DNA of 64,000 nt from Tistlia consotensis USBA 355 (GTDB lineage Bacteria; Pseudomonadota; Alphaproteobacteria; Kiloniellales; DSM-21159). The number at the start of each line of letters is the position of its first letter. Within the stretch, counting starts at the first letter, position 1. The position numbers and the translations under genes are program-made. The notes beneath the pieces were generated by a model. That model did not search any database. It saw only the letters and a list, made by a program, of their open reading frames with translations, and had not been told where the DNA came from. Location of the stretch: NCBI RefSeq assembly GCF_900177295.1, contig NZ_FWZX01000030.1:22296-86295 (forward strand). Direction: 5' to 3'. Positions 45,478 through 53,493 of this stretch are shown in pieces.

Positions 45478-47187
45478 TTGGCAGAGCCCCTCGTAGAGCT
45501 CGAGACCGACGTCCTGGTCGTCGGCTCCGGCGCCGCCGGCATGGCGGCCGCGCTGTCGGCCGCCGAGGCCGGCGCCCGCGTGCTGCTGGCCGACCGCAGC
45601 CTGGTCGGGCGCAGCGGCGCCACCGTGATGGCGCAGATGACCGTGGCAGTGGCGCTCGGCTCGGAGCAGCCCGACCACTGGGAGCACCACCTGGCCGACA
45701 CGATCGCCGCCGGCCGCGGCCTCTGCGACGCCGACCTCGCGGAGATCGTCTGCCGCGAGGGGCCGGAGGAGATCCGCCGGCTCGACGGCTGGAAGGTCGG
45801 CTGGGCGCGCCACGAGGACGGGCGGATCCGCCAGGCCCAGGCGCCGGGCCACGACCGGCCGCGCTGCGTCTACGTCGACTTCCTCTCGACCGGCCCGGCG
45901 GTCGCCAAGACCCTGCGCGGCCGGGTGCTGCGCCAGGAGACGGTGACCCGCGTCGGCGACCTCTACGTCGCCGACCTGCCGGTGCGGGACGGGACCGTGC
46001 GCGGCGCCGTCGGCTTCTCGATGGCCGACGGCCGGCCGGTCGCGATCGCGGCCGGCGCCGTCGTGCTGGCGACCGGGGGCCTCACCCGGCTCTACCGGCG
46101 CAACAGCGCCTCGGCCAACATGGGCGGCGACGGCCACGCCCTGGCGCTGCGCGCCGGCGCCGAGCTGATGGACATGGAGTTCGTCCAGTTCTTCCCGATC
46201 GGCCACCTGGCGCCGCGCCTGGTCGGCATGGACCCGATCATGTGGGACCCCTTCCGCTACAAGCTCGGCGGGCGCCTCCTCAATGCCGAGGGCCGCGAGT
46301 TCGTCAACGACTACGGCAACGAAGAGGGCGCGGTCTACAACGTCACCCGGGACAAGGCGACCCACGCGATCCTGAGCGAGGTCCAGGCGGGCCGAGGCTC
46401 GCCGGCCGGCGGCGCCTTCCTCAGCTTCGAGCACGTGCCCGAGGCCAGGCTGCGCGAGGCCTTCGGGCCGGTCATCGACCGCCTGGCGAAGAACGGCATC
46501 GACCTGACCCGGATGGCGGTCGAGGTCGCGCCGATCGCCCACTACCACATGGGCGGCGTGCGCGTGGACGCCGCGATGGAGACGCGCGTCCCCGGCCTCT
46601 TCGTCGCCGGCGAGACCGTCGCCGGCGCCAACGGCGCCAACCGCCTGTCGGGCAACGCGATCACCGAGGCCCTGGTCTTCGGCCGCCGCGCCGGCGAGAG
46701 CGCCGCGCGCAGGGCCGAGGCGGCGGGGCGTGCCAGGCCTGCCGGCAGCGAGACTCTCGAGCTGATCCGCGGCAGCAGCCCGGCGGCCGAGCTCAACCTC
46801 GCCGGCGCGATCGCGGAGCTGCAGGCCCTGATGGCCGAGCAGGTCGGCCCCTTCCGCACCGCCGAGGGCCTGGAGCAGGCGCTGGCCGGGATCGCCGCGC
46901 TGCGCCGGGCGCTGGGCGAGCGGCCGCCGGGCGCCCCCGGCCCCTACGACCTGGGCCGCCTCGACTGGTTCGACCTGCGCTCGATGCTGCTGGTCGCCGA
47001 GGCGGTCACGACCGCCGCCCTGGCGCGCCGGGAGAGCCGCGGCGCCCACCAGCGCGACGACTTCCCCCTGATGGACGACGCGGCCTGGCGGCTGCACCAG
47101 ACACTGTCCCTGAAGGACGGCGCGCTGGCGCTCGGCAGGGCGCCCGTCCAGGCCCCGCGGGCCGCCGACATCGAGGAGGTCGCCTGA
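45478..47187 (+). CDS. Fumarate reductase/succinate dehydrogenase-like flavoprotein
   Basis: A 569-aa FAD protein of the SdhA/FrdA/L-aspartate-oxidase superfamily. The dinucleotide motif is VLVVGSGAAGMAAALSAAEAG (about 13-33), with SLVGRSGATVMAQ, and VVLATGGLTRLYRRNSAS. The catalytic/C-terminal FAD part is APIAHYHMGGVRVD and GANRLSGNAITEALVFGRRAG. The substrate is unknown, as the family oxidises or reduces C-C bonds next to carboxylates. The start is TTG at 45478 with GAGGAGAG eight bases before. Its stop overlaps the ATG of the Fe-S gene by one base, so FAD and Fe-S subunits are co-translated. No membrane-anchor subunits are present. Confidence 0.9.
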   Translation: MAEPLVELETDVLVVGSGAAGMAAALSAAEAGARVLLADRSLVGRSGATVMAQMTVAVALGSEQPDHWEHHLADTIAAGRGLCDADLAEIVCREGPEEIRRLDGWKVGWARHEDGRIRQAQAPGHDRPRCVYVDFLSTGPAVAKTLRGRVLRQETVTRVGDLYVADLPVRDGTVRGAVGFSMADGRPVAIAAGAVVLATGGLTRLYRRNSASANMGGDGHALALRAGAELMDMEFVQFFPIGHLAPRLVGMDPIMWDPFRYKLGGRLLNAEGREFVNDYGNEEGAVYNVTRDKATHAILSEVQAGRGSPAGGAFLSFEHVPEARLREAFGPVIDRLAKNGIDLTRMAVEVAPIAHYHMGGVRVDAAMETRVPGLFVAGETVAGANGANRLSGNAITEALVFGRRAGESAARRAEAAGRARPAGSETLELIRGSSPAAELNLAGAIAELQALMAEQVGPFRTAEGLEQALAGIAALRRALGERPPGAPGPYDLGRLDWFDLRSMLLVAEAVTTAALARRESRGAHQRDDFPLMDDAAWRLHQTLSLKDGALALGRAPVQAPRAADIEEVA

Positions 47188-47564
47188 TGACGGCGCCGGC
47201 CGAGACCCCCACCGCCCGCCTGGTCGTGCATCGCACGGGCCGCGAGGAGGCGAGCCGCTACGAGGTGCCCTACACGCCCGGCCAGTCGGTGCTCGACGGG
47301 CTGCGCTACGTCCGCGCCAACCTCGACCCGAGCCTGGCGATCCGCCACTCCTGCATCAACGCGAACACCTGCAAGGAATGCATGATCCGGATCGACGGCA
47401 CGGTCGGCTACGCCTGCACGGCGCGCCTGGAGCCGCGCGAGATGGAGCTGCGCCCGCTGCCCAACAAGACCGGGCTGCGCGACTTGGTGACCGAGATCGG
47501 CCCGCCGGACGAGCGCCTGGACCACGCCGTCGCGCGCAGCGGCGGCGGCGGGCGCGAGGACTGA
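47187..47564 (+). CDS. 2Fe-2S ferredoxin-like subunit, truncated SdhB/FrdB
   Basis: A 125-aa protein matching only the N-terminal plant-type 2Fe-2S domain of SdhB/FrdB: the YEVPYTPGQSVLDGLRYVRANLDPSLA stretch, then HSCINANTCKECMIRIDG and YACTARL. The 4Fe-4S/3Fe-4S C-terminal domain of true SdhB is absent, and the protein ends with a polar Gly/Arg tail. The first cluster cysteine region reads SCINANTCKEC, where canonical proteins read SCREGICGSC, so ligands appear kept with altered spacing context. It is coupled to the flavoprotein. The pair is likely a soluble two-subunit oxidoreductase. Confidence 0.85.
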   Translation: MTAPAETPTARLVVHRTGREEASRYEVPYTPGQSVLDGLRYVRANLDPSLAIRHSCINANTCKECMIRIDGTVGYACTARLEPREMELRPLPNKTGLRDLVTEIGPPDERLDHAVARSGGGGRED

Positions 47565-47667
47565 GCGGCCGGCCGGGCAGCAGACGACCGATTTTTGCCG
47601 ACCTGCCGGCGCCGCCGCTCGCCTAGATTGCCGGCCTGCGGCAGGCAACGACGAAGGGGCGAGGATC

Positions 47668-48603
47668 GTGGGTTCGGAGAAGCGGGGGCTGGTCGAGCGG
47701 CTGTTCGGCAACGCCTACCTGCTGCTGGTGCTGACCACCATGGCCTGGGGCGGCAATGCCGTGGCCAGCCGCTTCGCGGTCGGCGCGGTCTCGCCGATGG
47801 CGCTGACCGCCATGCGCTGGCTCGGCGTGGTGATCCTGCTGGCGCTCTTCGCCCGGCGCGAGATCCGCGAGGCCTGGCCGCAGCTGCGCCCGCGCCTCGG
47901 CACCCTGGCCCTGCTCGGCGCCTGCGGCTTCACCGGCTTCAACGCGCTCTACTACGTCGCGGCGCATTCCACGACGGCGATCAACATCGGCATCCTGCAG
48001 GGCGCGATCCCGATCTTCGTGCTGCTCGGCGCCTATCTGCTCGACCGCGCGCCGGTGACCGCGCTGCAGAGCTTCGGCGTGCTGCTGACCCTGATCGGCG
48101 TCGCCGTCGTGACCTCCGGCGGCAGCCTCGCGCGCCTGGCGACGCTCAGCCTCAACCAGGGCGACCTGATCATGCTGGGCGCCTGCGCGCTCTATGCCGG
48201 CTACACCCTGGGCCTCAGGCGGCGGCCGGCGGTCTCGGCGCTGGCCAGCTTCTCGGTGCTCGCGCTCTCCGCCTGCCTCGCGGCCCTGCCGCTCGCCGCG
48301 ATCGAGGCCGCGGCCGGCTCGTTCCAGTGGCCGAGCCCGCGCGGCTGGCTCGTGCTGGCCTACGTCGTGCTCTTCCCCTCGTTCCTGTCGCAGCTCTCCT
48401 TCATGCAGGGGGTCAAGCTGATCGGCCCGGCCCGCGCCGGCGTGTTCGTCAACCTGGTGCCGATCTGGGCGGCGCTCTTCTCGGTGCTGCTGCTCGGCGA
48501 GGACTTCGCGCTCTACCACGGCGCCGCGCTGGTCCTGGTGCTGGGCGGCATCTGGATCGCCGAGCACGCCAAGAAGCGGCAAGTGGACCGGGCGGTCCGC
48601 TAG
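47668..48603 (+). CDS. EamA/RhaT-family (DMT) transporter
   Basis: A 311-aa inner-membrane protein with ten hydrophobic segments forming two EamA repeats (LLVLTTMAWGGNAVASRFAVG and NQGDLIMLGACALYAGYTLGLRRR). Members export metabolites or amino acids; the substrate is unknown. The GTG start at 47668 follows GGGGCGAGGA. It lies 103 bp after the Fe-S gene, with a T-run (TTTTT) between, so it may be a separate unit. The last codons lie inside the first copy of a duplicated hairpin (48585-48631). Confidence 0.9.
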   Translation: MGSEKRGLVERLFGNAYLLLVLTTMAWGGNAVASRFAVGAVSPMALTAMRWLGVVILLALFARREIREAWPQLRPRLGTLALLGACGFTGFNALYYVAAHSTTAINIGILQGAIPIFVLLGAYLLDRAPVTALQSFGVLLTLIGVAVVTSGGSLARLATLSLNQGDLIMLGACALYAGYTLGLRRRPAVSALASFSVLALSACLAALPLAAIEAAAGSFQWPSPRGWLVLAYVVLFPSFLSQLSFMQGVKLIGPARAGVFVNLVPIWAALFSVLLLGEDFALYHGAALVLVLGGIWIAEHAKKRQVDRAVR

Positions 48604-48631
48604 GCACGGCGAAACGGACCGGGCGGTCCGC
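48585..48631. repeat. Duplicated hairpin at the convergent EamA/LysR ends
   Basis: GGACCGGGCGGTCCGC occurs twice, at 48585-48600 (inside the last codons of the EamA gene) and at 48616-48631. Each copy can form a GGACC/GGTCC-type hairpin. The second lies between the two convergent stop codons and may act as a terminator. No T-tract follows. Confidence 0.6.
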
Positions 48632-48637
48632 CGGCGC

Positions 48638-49534
48638 TCACCCGCACGCCAGGTAGCCGGCCAGCCCTTCGGCCAGGCCGTCGAAGACGGCGCGGCAGCG
48701 CGGCGTGCCGCGCAGGTCCTCGTGCATGACCAGCCAGACGCCGAGCCCGGGGGCGAAGGCTTCGGGCAGCAGCCGGACCAGGTCCGGCCCGCGCCGGCCG
48801 AGCGGAACCTGGCAGGCGCCGATGCCGAAGCCGGCGCGGATCGCCGCCAGCTGGGCGAGATCGCTGTCGCTGCGCAGGGCAAAGTCGTAGCCCTCGAAGC
48901 CGGGGACAAGGCGCAGCAGCGCGCGGATCGCCGGCGTCTCGCGGTCGAAGCCGATCAGGCTGTGGCCCGCGAGGTCCTCGATCCGCTCCGGGACACCATG
49001 GCGCTCCAGGTAGTCGCGGCGGGCGAAGAGGCCGAGCGCGACCGTGCCGAGGCGGCGCGCGACCAGCGCCTGCTGGCTCGGCTCGACCATGCGCACGGCG
49101 ACGTCGGCGTCGCGGCGCAGCAGGTTCTCGACGGCGTTCGACAGCGCCAGCTCGACGACCAGGCCGGGATGACGCTCGCGCAGGCCGGCCAGGATCGGCG
49201 GCAGGACCTCGGCGCCGACGACCTCGCTGGCGCTGATCCGGACCCGGCCGCTGACGGCGCCCGGGTCGGCCGAGGCGGCACGCAGCAGGGCCGCGGCGGT
49301 CGCCGCCAGGGTCTCGGCATAGGGCCTCAGCTCCAGGGCCGCCGCGGTCGGCGAGAGGCCGCTGCGCGAGCGCAGGAACAGCTCGCAGCCGACCGTCCGC
49401 TCGAGCGCTGCGACGTGGCGGGTCACGGTCGGCTGGGTCAGGTCGAGCGCGCGGGCGGCGGCCGACAGGGAGCCGGCCCGCAGCACGGCGACGAAGGTCC
49501 GGTAGAGATCCCAGCTCGGCTCGGCTCGCTTCAT
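48638..49534 (-). CDS. LysR-family transcriptional regulator (2)
   Basis: A 298-aa LysR regulator. The HTH is LYRTFVAVLRAGSLSAAARALDLTQPTVTRHVAALE, followed by the linker helix and effector domain (VRISASEVVGAEVLPPILAGLRERHPGL, DADVAVRMVEPSQQALVARRLG). The ATG at 49534 (MKRAEPSWDLYR) fits the family. An upstream in-frame ATG at 49579 would add 15 residues. It is divergent from the SDR gene at 49628 across a 93-bp AT-rich gap and is likely its regulator. The 3' end faces the EamA gene. Confidence 0.92.
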   Translation of the reverse strand: MKRAEPSWDLYRTFVAVLRAGSLSAAARALDLTQPTVTRHVAALERTVGCELFLRSRSGLSPTAAALELRPYAETLAATAAALLRAASADPGAVSGRVRISASEVVGAEVLPPILAGLRERHPGLVVELALSNAVENLLRRDADVAVRMVEPSQQALVARRLGTVALGLFARRDYLERHGVPERIEDLAGHSLIGFDRETPAIRALLRLVPGFEGYDFALRSDSDLAQLAAIRAGFGIGACQVPLGRRGPDLVRLLPEAFAPGLGVWLVMHEDLRGTPRCRAVFDGLAEGLAGYLACG

Positions 49535-49627
49535 CTTTTTTAGTATAGATAGGCAACTCTTTTCTACAATTCCGTTCATGACCCGACGATGCCATCTGCC
49601 CGTCATCGACAGGCGAGGAGCAGGGTC

Positions 49628-50581
49628 ATGACGAACGGAGGGACGGCATTGGTGCTGGGCGCGACCGGCGGCGTCGGCGGCGAGGTCGCCCGGCGGCTGC
49701 AGGCCCGCGGCTGGCGGGTGCGGGCGCTGCACCGCGGCGCGGCAGGGCCGGAGCGCTTCGACTGGGTGCGGGGCGACGCGCTCCGGGCGAGCGAGGTGGC
49801 CGCCGCCGCCGAGGGCGCGAGCCTGATCGTCCATGCGGTCAACCCGCCGGGCTACCGGCGCTGGGCAGAGCTGGTGCTGCCGATGCTCGACTCGACCATC
49901 GCGGCGGCCCGGGCGAGCGGCGCCCGCATCCTGCTGCCCGGCACGCTCTACAACTACGGGCCCGACGCCCTGCCGGAGCCCGGCGAGGACGCGCCGCAGC
50001 ACCCGCTGACCCGCAAGGGCCGGATCCGCGCCGAGATGGAGCGCCGCCTGGAGGCGGCGGCCGCGGCCGGCACGCCGGTGCTGATCCTGCGCGCCGGCGA
50101 CTACTTCGGCCCGCGCGCCGGCAACAACTGGTTCGCCCAGGCCCTGGTCAAGCCGGGCCGGCCGCTGCGCTCGGTCACCAACCCGGGGGCGCCGGGCGTC
50201 GGCCACCTCTGGGCCTACCTGCCGGACGTCGCCGAGACCATGGTGCGGCTCGTCGAGCGGGCGCCGGCGCTGCCGGCCTTCGCACGCTTCCACATGGCCG
50301 GGCACTGGGACGCCGACGGCACCGAGATGGCCGCGGCGATCCGCCGGGCGAGCGGCCGCCCGGAGCTGCCGGTGCGCGCCCTGCCCTGGCGGCTGATCGC
50401 GCTCGCCGCCCCCCTGGTCCCGCTGTTCCGGGAGCTCTCGGAGGTGCGCTACCTCTGGCGCCAGCCGGTGCGCCTGGGCAACGCCCGCCTGCTGGCGGCT
50501 CTCGGCAGCGAGCCGCACACGCCGCTCGACGAGGCCGTGCGCGCGACCCTCGCCGGCCTCGGCTGCCTGCCGGCCGGCTAG
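49628..50581 (+). CDS. NAD(P)-dependent SDR (epimerase/NmrA-like)
   Basis: A 317-aa extended or atypical SDR with a Rossmann start ALVLGATGGVGGEVARRLQARGWRVRAL. Further marks are GASLIVHAVNPPGYRRW, ILLPGTLYNYGPDALPEPGEDAPQHPLTRKGRIRAEME (YGPD plus downstream K rather than a classic YxxxK) and ILRAGDYFGPRAGNNWF. It resembles the NAD(P)H-binding/epimerase group often controlled by a divergent LysR. The ATG at 49628 has GAGGAG upstream. It overlaps the convergent FUSC gene by four bases. Substrate unknown. Confidence 0.88.
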   Translation: MTNGGTALVLGATGGVGGEVARRLQARGWRVRALHRGAAGPERFDWVRGDALRASEVAAAAEGASLIVHAVNPPGYRRWAELVLPMLDSTIAAARASGARILLPGTLYNYGPDALPEPGEDAPQHPLTRKGRIRAEMERRLEAAAAAGTPVLILRAGDYFGPRAGNNWFAQALVKPGRPLRSVTNPGAPGVGHLWAYLPDVAETMVRLVERAPALPAFARFHMAGHWDADGTEMAAAIRRASGRPELPVRALPWRLIALAAPLVPLFRELSEVRYLWRQPVRLGNARLLAALGSEPHTPLDEAVRATLAGLGCLPAG

Positions 50582-51528
50582 GGTCGGAACCGGTCCCCGC
50601 CGATCGCCTCGGCCAGGGCGCCGGCGTCGCGGGCGGCCAGCGCCAGGACGTGGCCGAGGGCGGCGGCCTGGCTCTCGGCGGAAGCCCGGCCCGCGGGCGC
50701 GGCCGGAACCTCGGCCTCCTCCCGGGCCAGCGCGGTCAGCGGCGCCAGCCGGGCCTTCAGCGCCGCCCCGGCGAGCGCCGGGTTGCCGGCCCGCCGGGCC
50801 GCGAGCAGCAGGCGGACGGCGAAGCCGCAGGACAGGCCGAAGCGGCCCGCGGCGCGCACCAGCTCGGCCAGGGCGGCGCGGTCGACGCGCTCCCAGCGCG
50901 CGCTGTCGGGCAGCCGGAAGAGCCGGCGCTGCAGGGCTCGCGCCTCGGCCTGCAGGGCCGAGCAGCCGGCCTCGTCGCCGGCCTCGGCCGCAGCCAGCGC
51001 GGCCGCCGAGCGGGCGAGCAGGCGGCGCGCCAGCACCGCGGCCTCTCGGTCCGAATGGCCGGGCAGCAGGAAGCGCGCGACCGCGACGGCGACGAGTCCG
51101 CCGAGGCCGATCTCCAGCACGCGCAGCAGCGCGGCGCCGAGCGCGCCTTCGCCCCGGGTGCCGGCCGAGAGCACGATGATCGCGGCGATCGGCGCGGTGC
51201 GCCAGGCCTCGCGCCAGGCCAGCAGCAGGCCGAGCGGCAGCAGCGCCGCGCCGAGCAGCAGCAGGTCGCTCCAGGGGCCGGCGAAGAAGGGGACCTGCCC
51301 GGCAAGCGCGGCGAGGCAGGCGATGCCGGCACCGAGCAGCGTGCCGACCAGCCGGTCGGCGCCGGCCTGCAGCGCCGCGCCGGGCTGCGGCCGCGAGACG
51401 ATGACCGCGCTGAGCGCCGCCCAGTAGCCTTCCGGCAGGCCGGCCAGGGTCGAGAGCCCGTAGGCCAGCAGCGCCGCCGCGACGAGGCGCAGGGCCGGCA
51501 GCAGCTGGCGCCGGTCAAGCGCCGGCAT
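50578..51528 (-). CDS. FUSC-family (aromatic acid exporter-like) membrane protein
   Basis: A 316-aa protein. The first half has about six hydrophobic segments (LRLVAAALLAYGLSTLAGLPEGYWAALSAVIVSRPQ, LVGTLLGAGIACLAALAG, VLEIGLGGLVAVAVARFLLPG) typical of FUSC/AaeB-like efflux proteins. The YWAALSAVIVxRP motif is a hallmark. The second half is a soluble Ala/Arg/Glu-rich helical domain. It is shorter than the full AaeB exporters (about 650 aa) and looks like one half. The gene overlaps the end of the MarR gene by 14 bp, so the two form an operon under a MarR-type repressor. Confidence 0.88.
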   Translation of the reverse strand: MPALDRRQLLPALRLVAAALLAYGLSTLAGLPEGYWAALSAVIVSRPQPGAALQAGADRLVGTLLGAGIACLAALAGQVPFFAGPWSDLLLLGAALLPLGLLLAWREAWRTAPIAAIIVLSAGTRGEGALGAALLRVLEIGLGGLVAVAVARFLLPGHSDREAAVLARRLLARSAAALAAAEAGDEAGCSALQAEARALQRRLFRLPDSARWERVDRAALAELVRAAGRFGLSCGFAVRLLLAARRAGNPALAGAALKARLAPLTALAREEAEVPAAPAGRASAESQAAALGHVLALAARDAGALAEAIGGDRFRP

Positions 51529-51991
51529 CGCGCGGCTCCTCGCCGTCCCGGGCCGCCAGCGCCTCGGCGACCCGCTCGATGAGATCGCCGGCGATGCCGA
51601 GCAGGCGCTGCTCGGCCGGGCTCAGCGTCGCCAGGGCGGCGGCCAGGCGCCGGTGCCGCGCGGCGAGGCTGTCGGCGAGCGCGGTCCCGCCCCGTGCGGT
51701 CAGCACCAGGAGGCTCTGGCGCCGGTCGGACGGGTCGCCGCGGCGCTCGATCAGCCCCTCCTCCGCCAGCCCCGCGAGCAGGCGCGTCAGGGACTGCGGC
51801 CGGACCCGCAGCTGCGCGGCGATCCGGGCCGGCGGCTGCGGCCCGTCGCGCTGCAGCAGGCCCAGGATCAGCAGCCGGGAGCCGCCGAGATCGCCGTCGG
51901 CCCTGCCGAGGCGAAGCTGGCGCGCCAGGCGCCGGGCACCGCGATCCAGGGCCGCTGCCGGCTCGAGCAGTTCGTCGGAGAGGTCTGACAT
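51515..51991 (-). CDS. MarR-family transcriptional regulator
   Basis: A 158-aa MarR regulator: LLILGLLQRDGPQPPARIAAQLRVRPQSLTRLLAGLAEEGLIERRGDPSDRRQSLLVLT is the full winged helix with the DRR wing. The C-terminal helices form the dimer interface. It is the first gene of a two-gene operon with the FUSC exporter, a standard phenolic or aromatic efflux arrangement. A perfect operator-like palindrome abuts its start codon (51992-52011). No good Shine-Dalgarno is seen there, so the palindrome may also limit translation or the mRNA may be leaderless. Confidence 0.93.
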   Translation of the reverse strand: MSDLSDELLEPAAALDRGARRLARQLRLGRADGDLGGSRLLILGLLQRDGPQPPARIAAQLRVRPQSLTRLLAGLAEEGLIERRGDPSDRRQSLLVLTARGGTALADSLAARHRRLAAALATLSPAEQRLLGIAGDLIERVAEALAARDGEEPRDAGA

Positions 51992-52011
51992 TGATAAGCT
52001 CTATCTTATCA
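51992..52011. promoter_or_regulatory. MarR operator palindrome
   Basis: TGATAAG-CTCTAT-CTTATCA is a perfect 7-bp inverted repeat directly next to the MarR start codon and within the 230-bp gap to the divergent hydratase gene. Its size (20 bp) and AT-richness fit a MarR-dimer site. Confidence 0.7.
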
Positions 52012-52221
52012 TTATTCGAAGGCACAAGCCCATTTCTGTGCTGATGGTGGAAGACAGAAGTACGCTCTGACTTCCTGTCTCTCTCGGCAATGGCCGCACC
52101 GCCCCCCGGACCGGCAGCGGGAATCGAGCCGCCGCCACAGCGTCTCCTTCTGGGGCGGCGCCGGCCGTGCTACCTCAGGAGCGAAGCCGGACCGGACGGA
52201 CCAGAGAGAGGATCGCCTTCG

Positions 52222-53013
52222 ATGATCAGCGAGATTGCTTCCAGGCTGCTCGAGGCGCGCCGCAAGGCGACGCCGCTGCACGACTTCCCCGGCCCCGTGC
52301 CGACCGACCTGGAGACCGCCTACGCGATCCAGGACGAGGTGCGCCGCCAGAGCGGTCGCGCGCTCGTCGGCTGGAAGGTCGCGATGATCCAGCCGCGGCT
52401 GCGCCAGCAGCTCGGCGGCGAGCGCCTGGCCGGCCCGCTGTTCGCCGACACGCTCTGGACCGCCGCCCCCGGCAAGCCGGTCGAGGTCGCGGTCTTCGAG
52501 GGCGGCGAGGCGGCGCTGGAGGCCGAGTTCGTGATCCGGCTCGGGCGCGACCTCTCGGCGGCGGACGGCCCCTTCACGCCGGAGAGCGTGGCCGATGCCG
52601 TGGCCAGCCTGCATGGCGGCGCGGAGATCGCCGCCAGCCCGATCGCGCCGATCATCAGCCTCGGCTCCGCGGCGATGATCGCCGACCTGGCGTTCAACGG
52701 CGGCGCCGTCGTCGGACCGGAGATTCCGGACTGGAGAAGCCAGCGGCTCGACGAGCTGGCGACGCGCATGACCATCGACGGCGAGGTCGTCGGCGAGGGC
52801 GATGCGGCCAACGTTCCCGGCGGGCCGCTCGGCGCCCTCGCCTTCCTGGCCGCGCACCTGACCGGCCGCGGCGAGACGCTGCGCAAGGGCCAGGTCGTCC
52901 TGACCGGCGCCACGACCGGCATGCATGCGATCACGCCGGGCCGCCGCGGCCTGGTCGAGTTCCACGGCGCCGGCGCCATCGAGGTCTCGGTCGGCGCCGT
53001 CGAGCCGGCGTAG
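52222..53013 (+). CDS. 2-keto-4-pentenoate hydratase-like (FAH superfamily) protein
   Basis: A 263-aa member of the hydratase/decarboxylase branch (MhpD/DmpE/CnbE-like) of the fumarylacetoacetate-hydrolase fold. Marks are LETAYAIQDEVRRQSGRALVGWKV, the metal-binding EAEFVIRLGRDL, and LGALAFLAAHLTGRGETLRKGQVVLTGATTGMH. Such enzymes hydrate 2-hydroxypenta-2,4-dienoate in aromatic meta-cleavage pathways. The ATG at 52222 matches the family start, with AGAGGAT upstream. It is divergent from the MarR/FUSC operon, which suggests joint control by aromatic compounds. No other ring-cleavage genes are nearby. Confidence 0.88.
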   Translation: MISEIASRLLEARRKATPLHDFPGPVPTDLETAYAIQDEVRRQSGRALVGWKVAMIQPRLRQQLGGERLAGPLFADTLWTAAPGKPVEVAVFEGGEAALEAEFVIRLGRDLSAADGPFTPESVADAVASLHGGAEIAASPIAPIISLGSAAMIADLAFNGGAVVGPEIPDWRSQRLDELATRMTIDGEVVGEGDAANVPGGPLGALAFLAAHLTGRGETLRKGQVVLTGATTGMHAITPGRRGLVEFHGAGAIEVSVGAVEPA

Positions 53014-53039
53014 CGGCGGCCGGACCCGCGTCCCGGCCT

Positions 53040-53061
53040 CGGCCGCGCAACGGCGCGGCCG
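53040..53061. terminator. Hairpin terminator between convergent genes
   Basis: A perfect 9-bp stem CGGCCGCGC-AACG-GCGCGGCCG lies 26 bp after the hydratase stop and ten bases before the end of the convergent small membrane gene. There is no T-run. It is likely bidirectional. Confidence 0.6.
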
Positions 53062-53070
53062 GGCGGTCGT

Positions 53071-53385
53071 TCAGAGGGTCGGTTCCTGGCGTGTGGCGGC
53101 CGGGCGGTGCACCGCGGCCGGCCGCGGGTCCGCGCTCCGGCGGCCGGGCAGGCTGCAGATCAGCAGGAACAGGGCCAGCGGGGTCGCGCCGGCCGACCAG
53201 GCGACCAGGTGCACGGCGAAGGACAGCACGAAGGCGGGCAGCGACATGACCTGCAGCGTCGTCTCGGGCGCGACCGTCGCGGCACCGCCCAGCGCCTCGC
53301 CGAGCGGGAAGAAGCCGAAGGCGAGGGACGCGACGCAGAGCAGCGTCCAGGCGATCAGCAGAATGAGCCAGAGCGTGCGAAGCAT
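53071..53385 (-). CDS. Small membrane protein of unknown function
   Basis: A 104-aa protein I do not recognise. It starts MLRTLWLILLIAWTLLCVASLAFGFF (one membrane helix) and has a second helix (VMSLPAFVLSFAVHLVAWSAGATPLALFLLICSL). It ends in a polar Pro/Arg/Thr tail. The length and two-helix layout are those of many proteobacterial small inner-membrane proteins. It lies about 110 bp after the end of the chemoreceptor gene on the same strand. Good hydrophobic periodicity and an ATG start support it as a real gene. Confidence 0.65.
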   Translation of the reverse strand: MLRTLWLILLIAWTLLCVASLAFGFFPLGEALGGAATVAPETTLQVMSLPAFVLSFAVHLVAWSAGATPLALFLLICSLPGRRSADPRPAAVHRPAATRQEPTL

Positions 53386-53493
53386 CCCGCCACGGTAGCG
53401 CCTGTCCGCGGCCGATTGAATAGCTTCCGGCGCAGGCCGGTTCCGGGACCGCGCGGATCCCGGTGCCGGAGCGCGCCGGAACGGCCGCCTGGA

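Noticed and set aside
47595..47629. TTGCCG...TAGATT as a promoter for the EamA gene
   Set aside because: The spacer would be 23 bp, too long for a sigma70 promoter.
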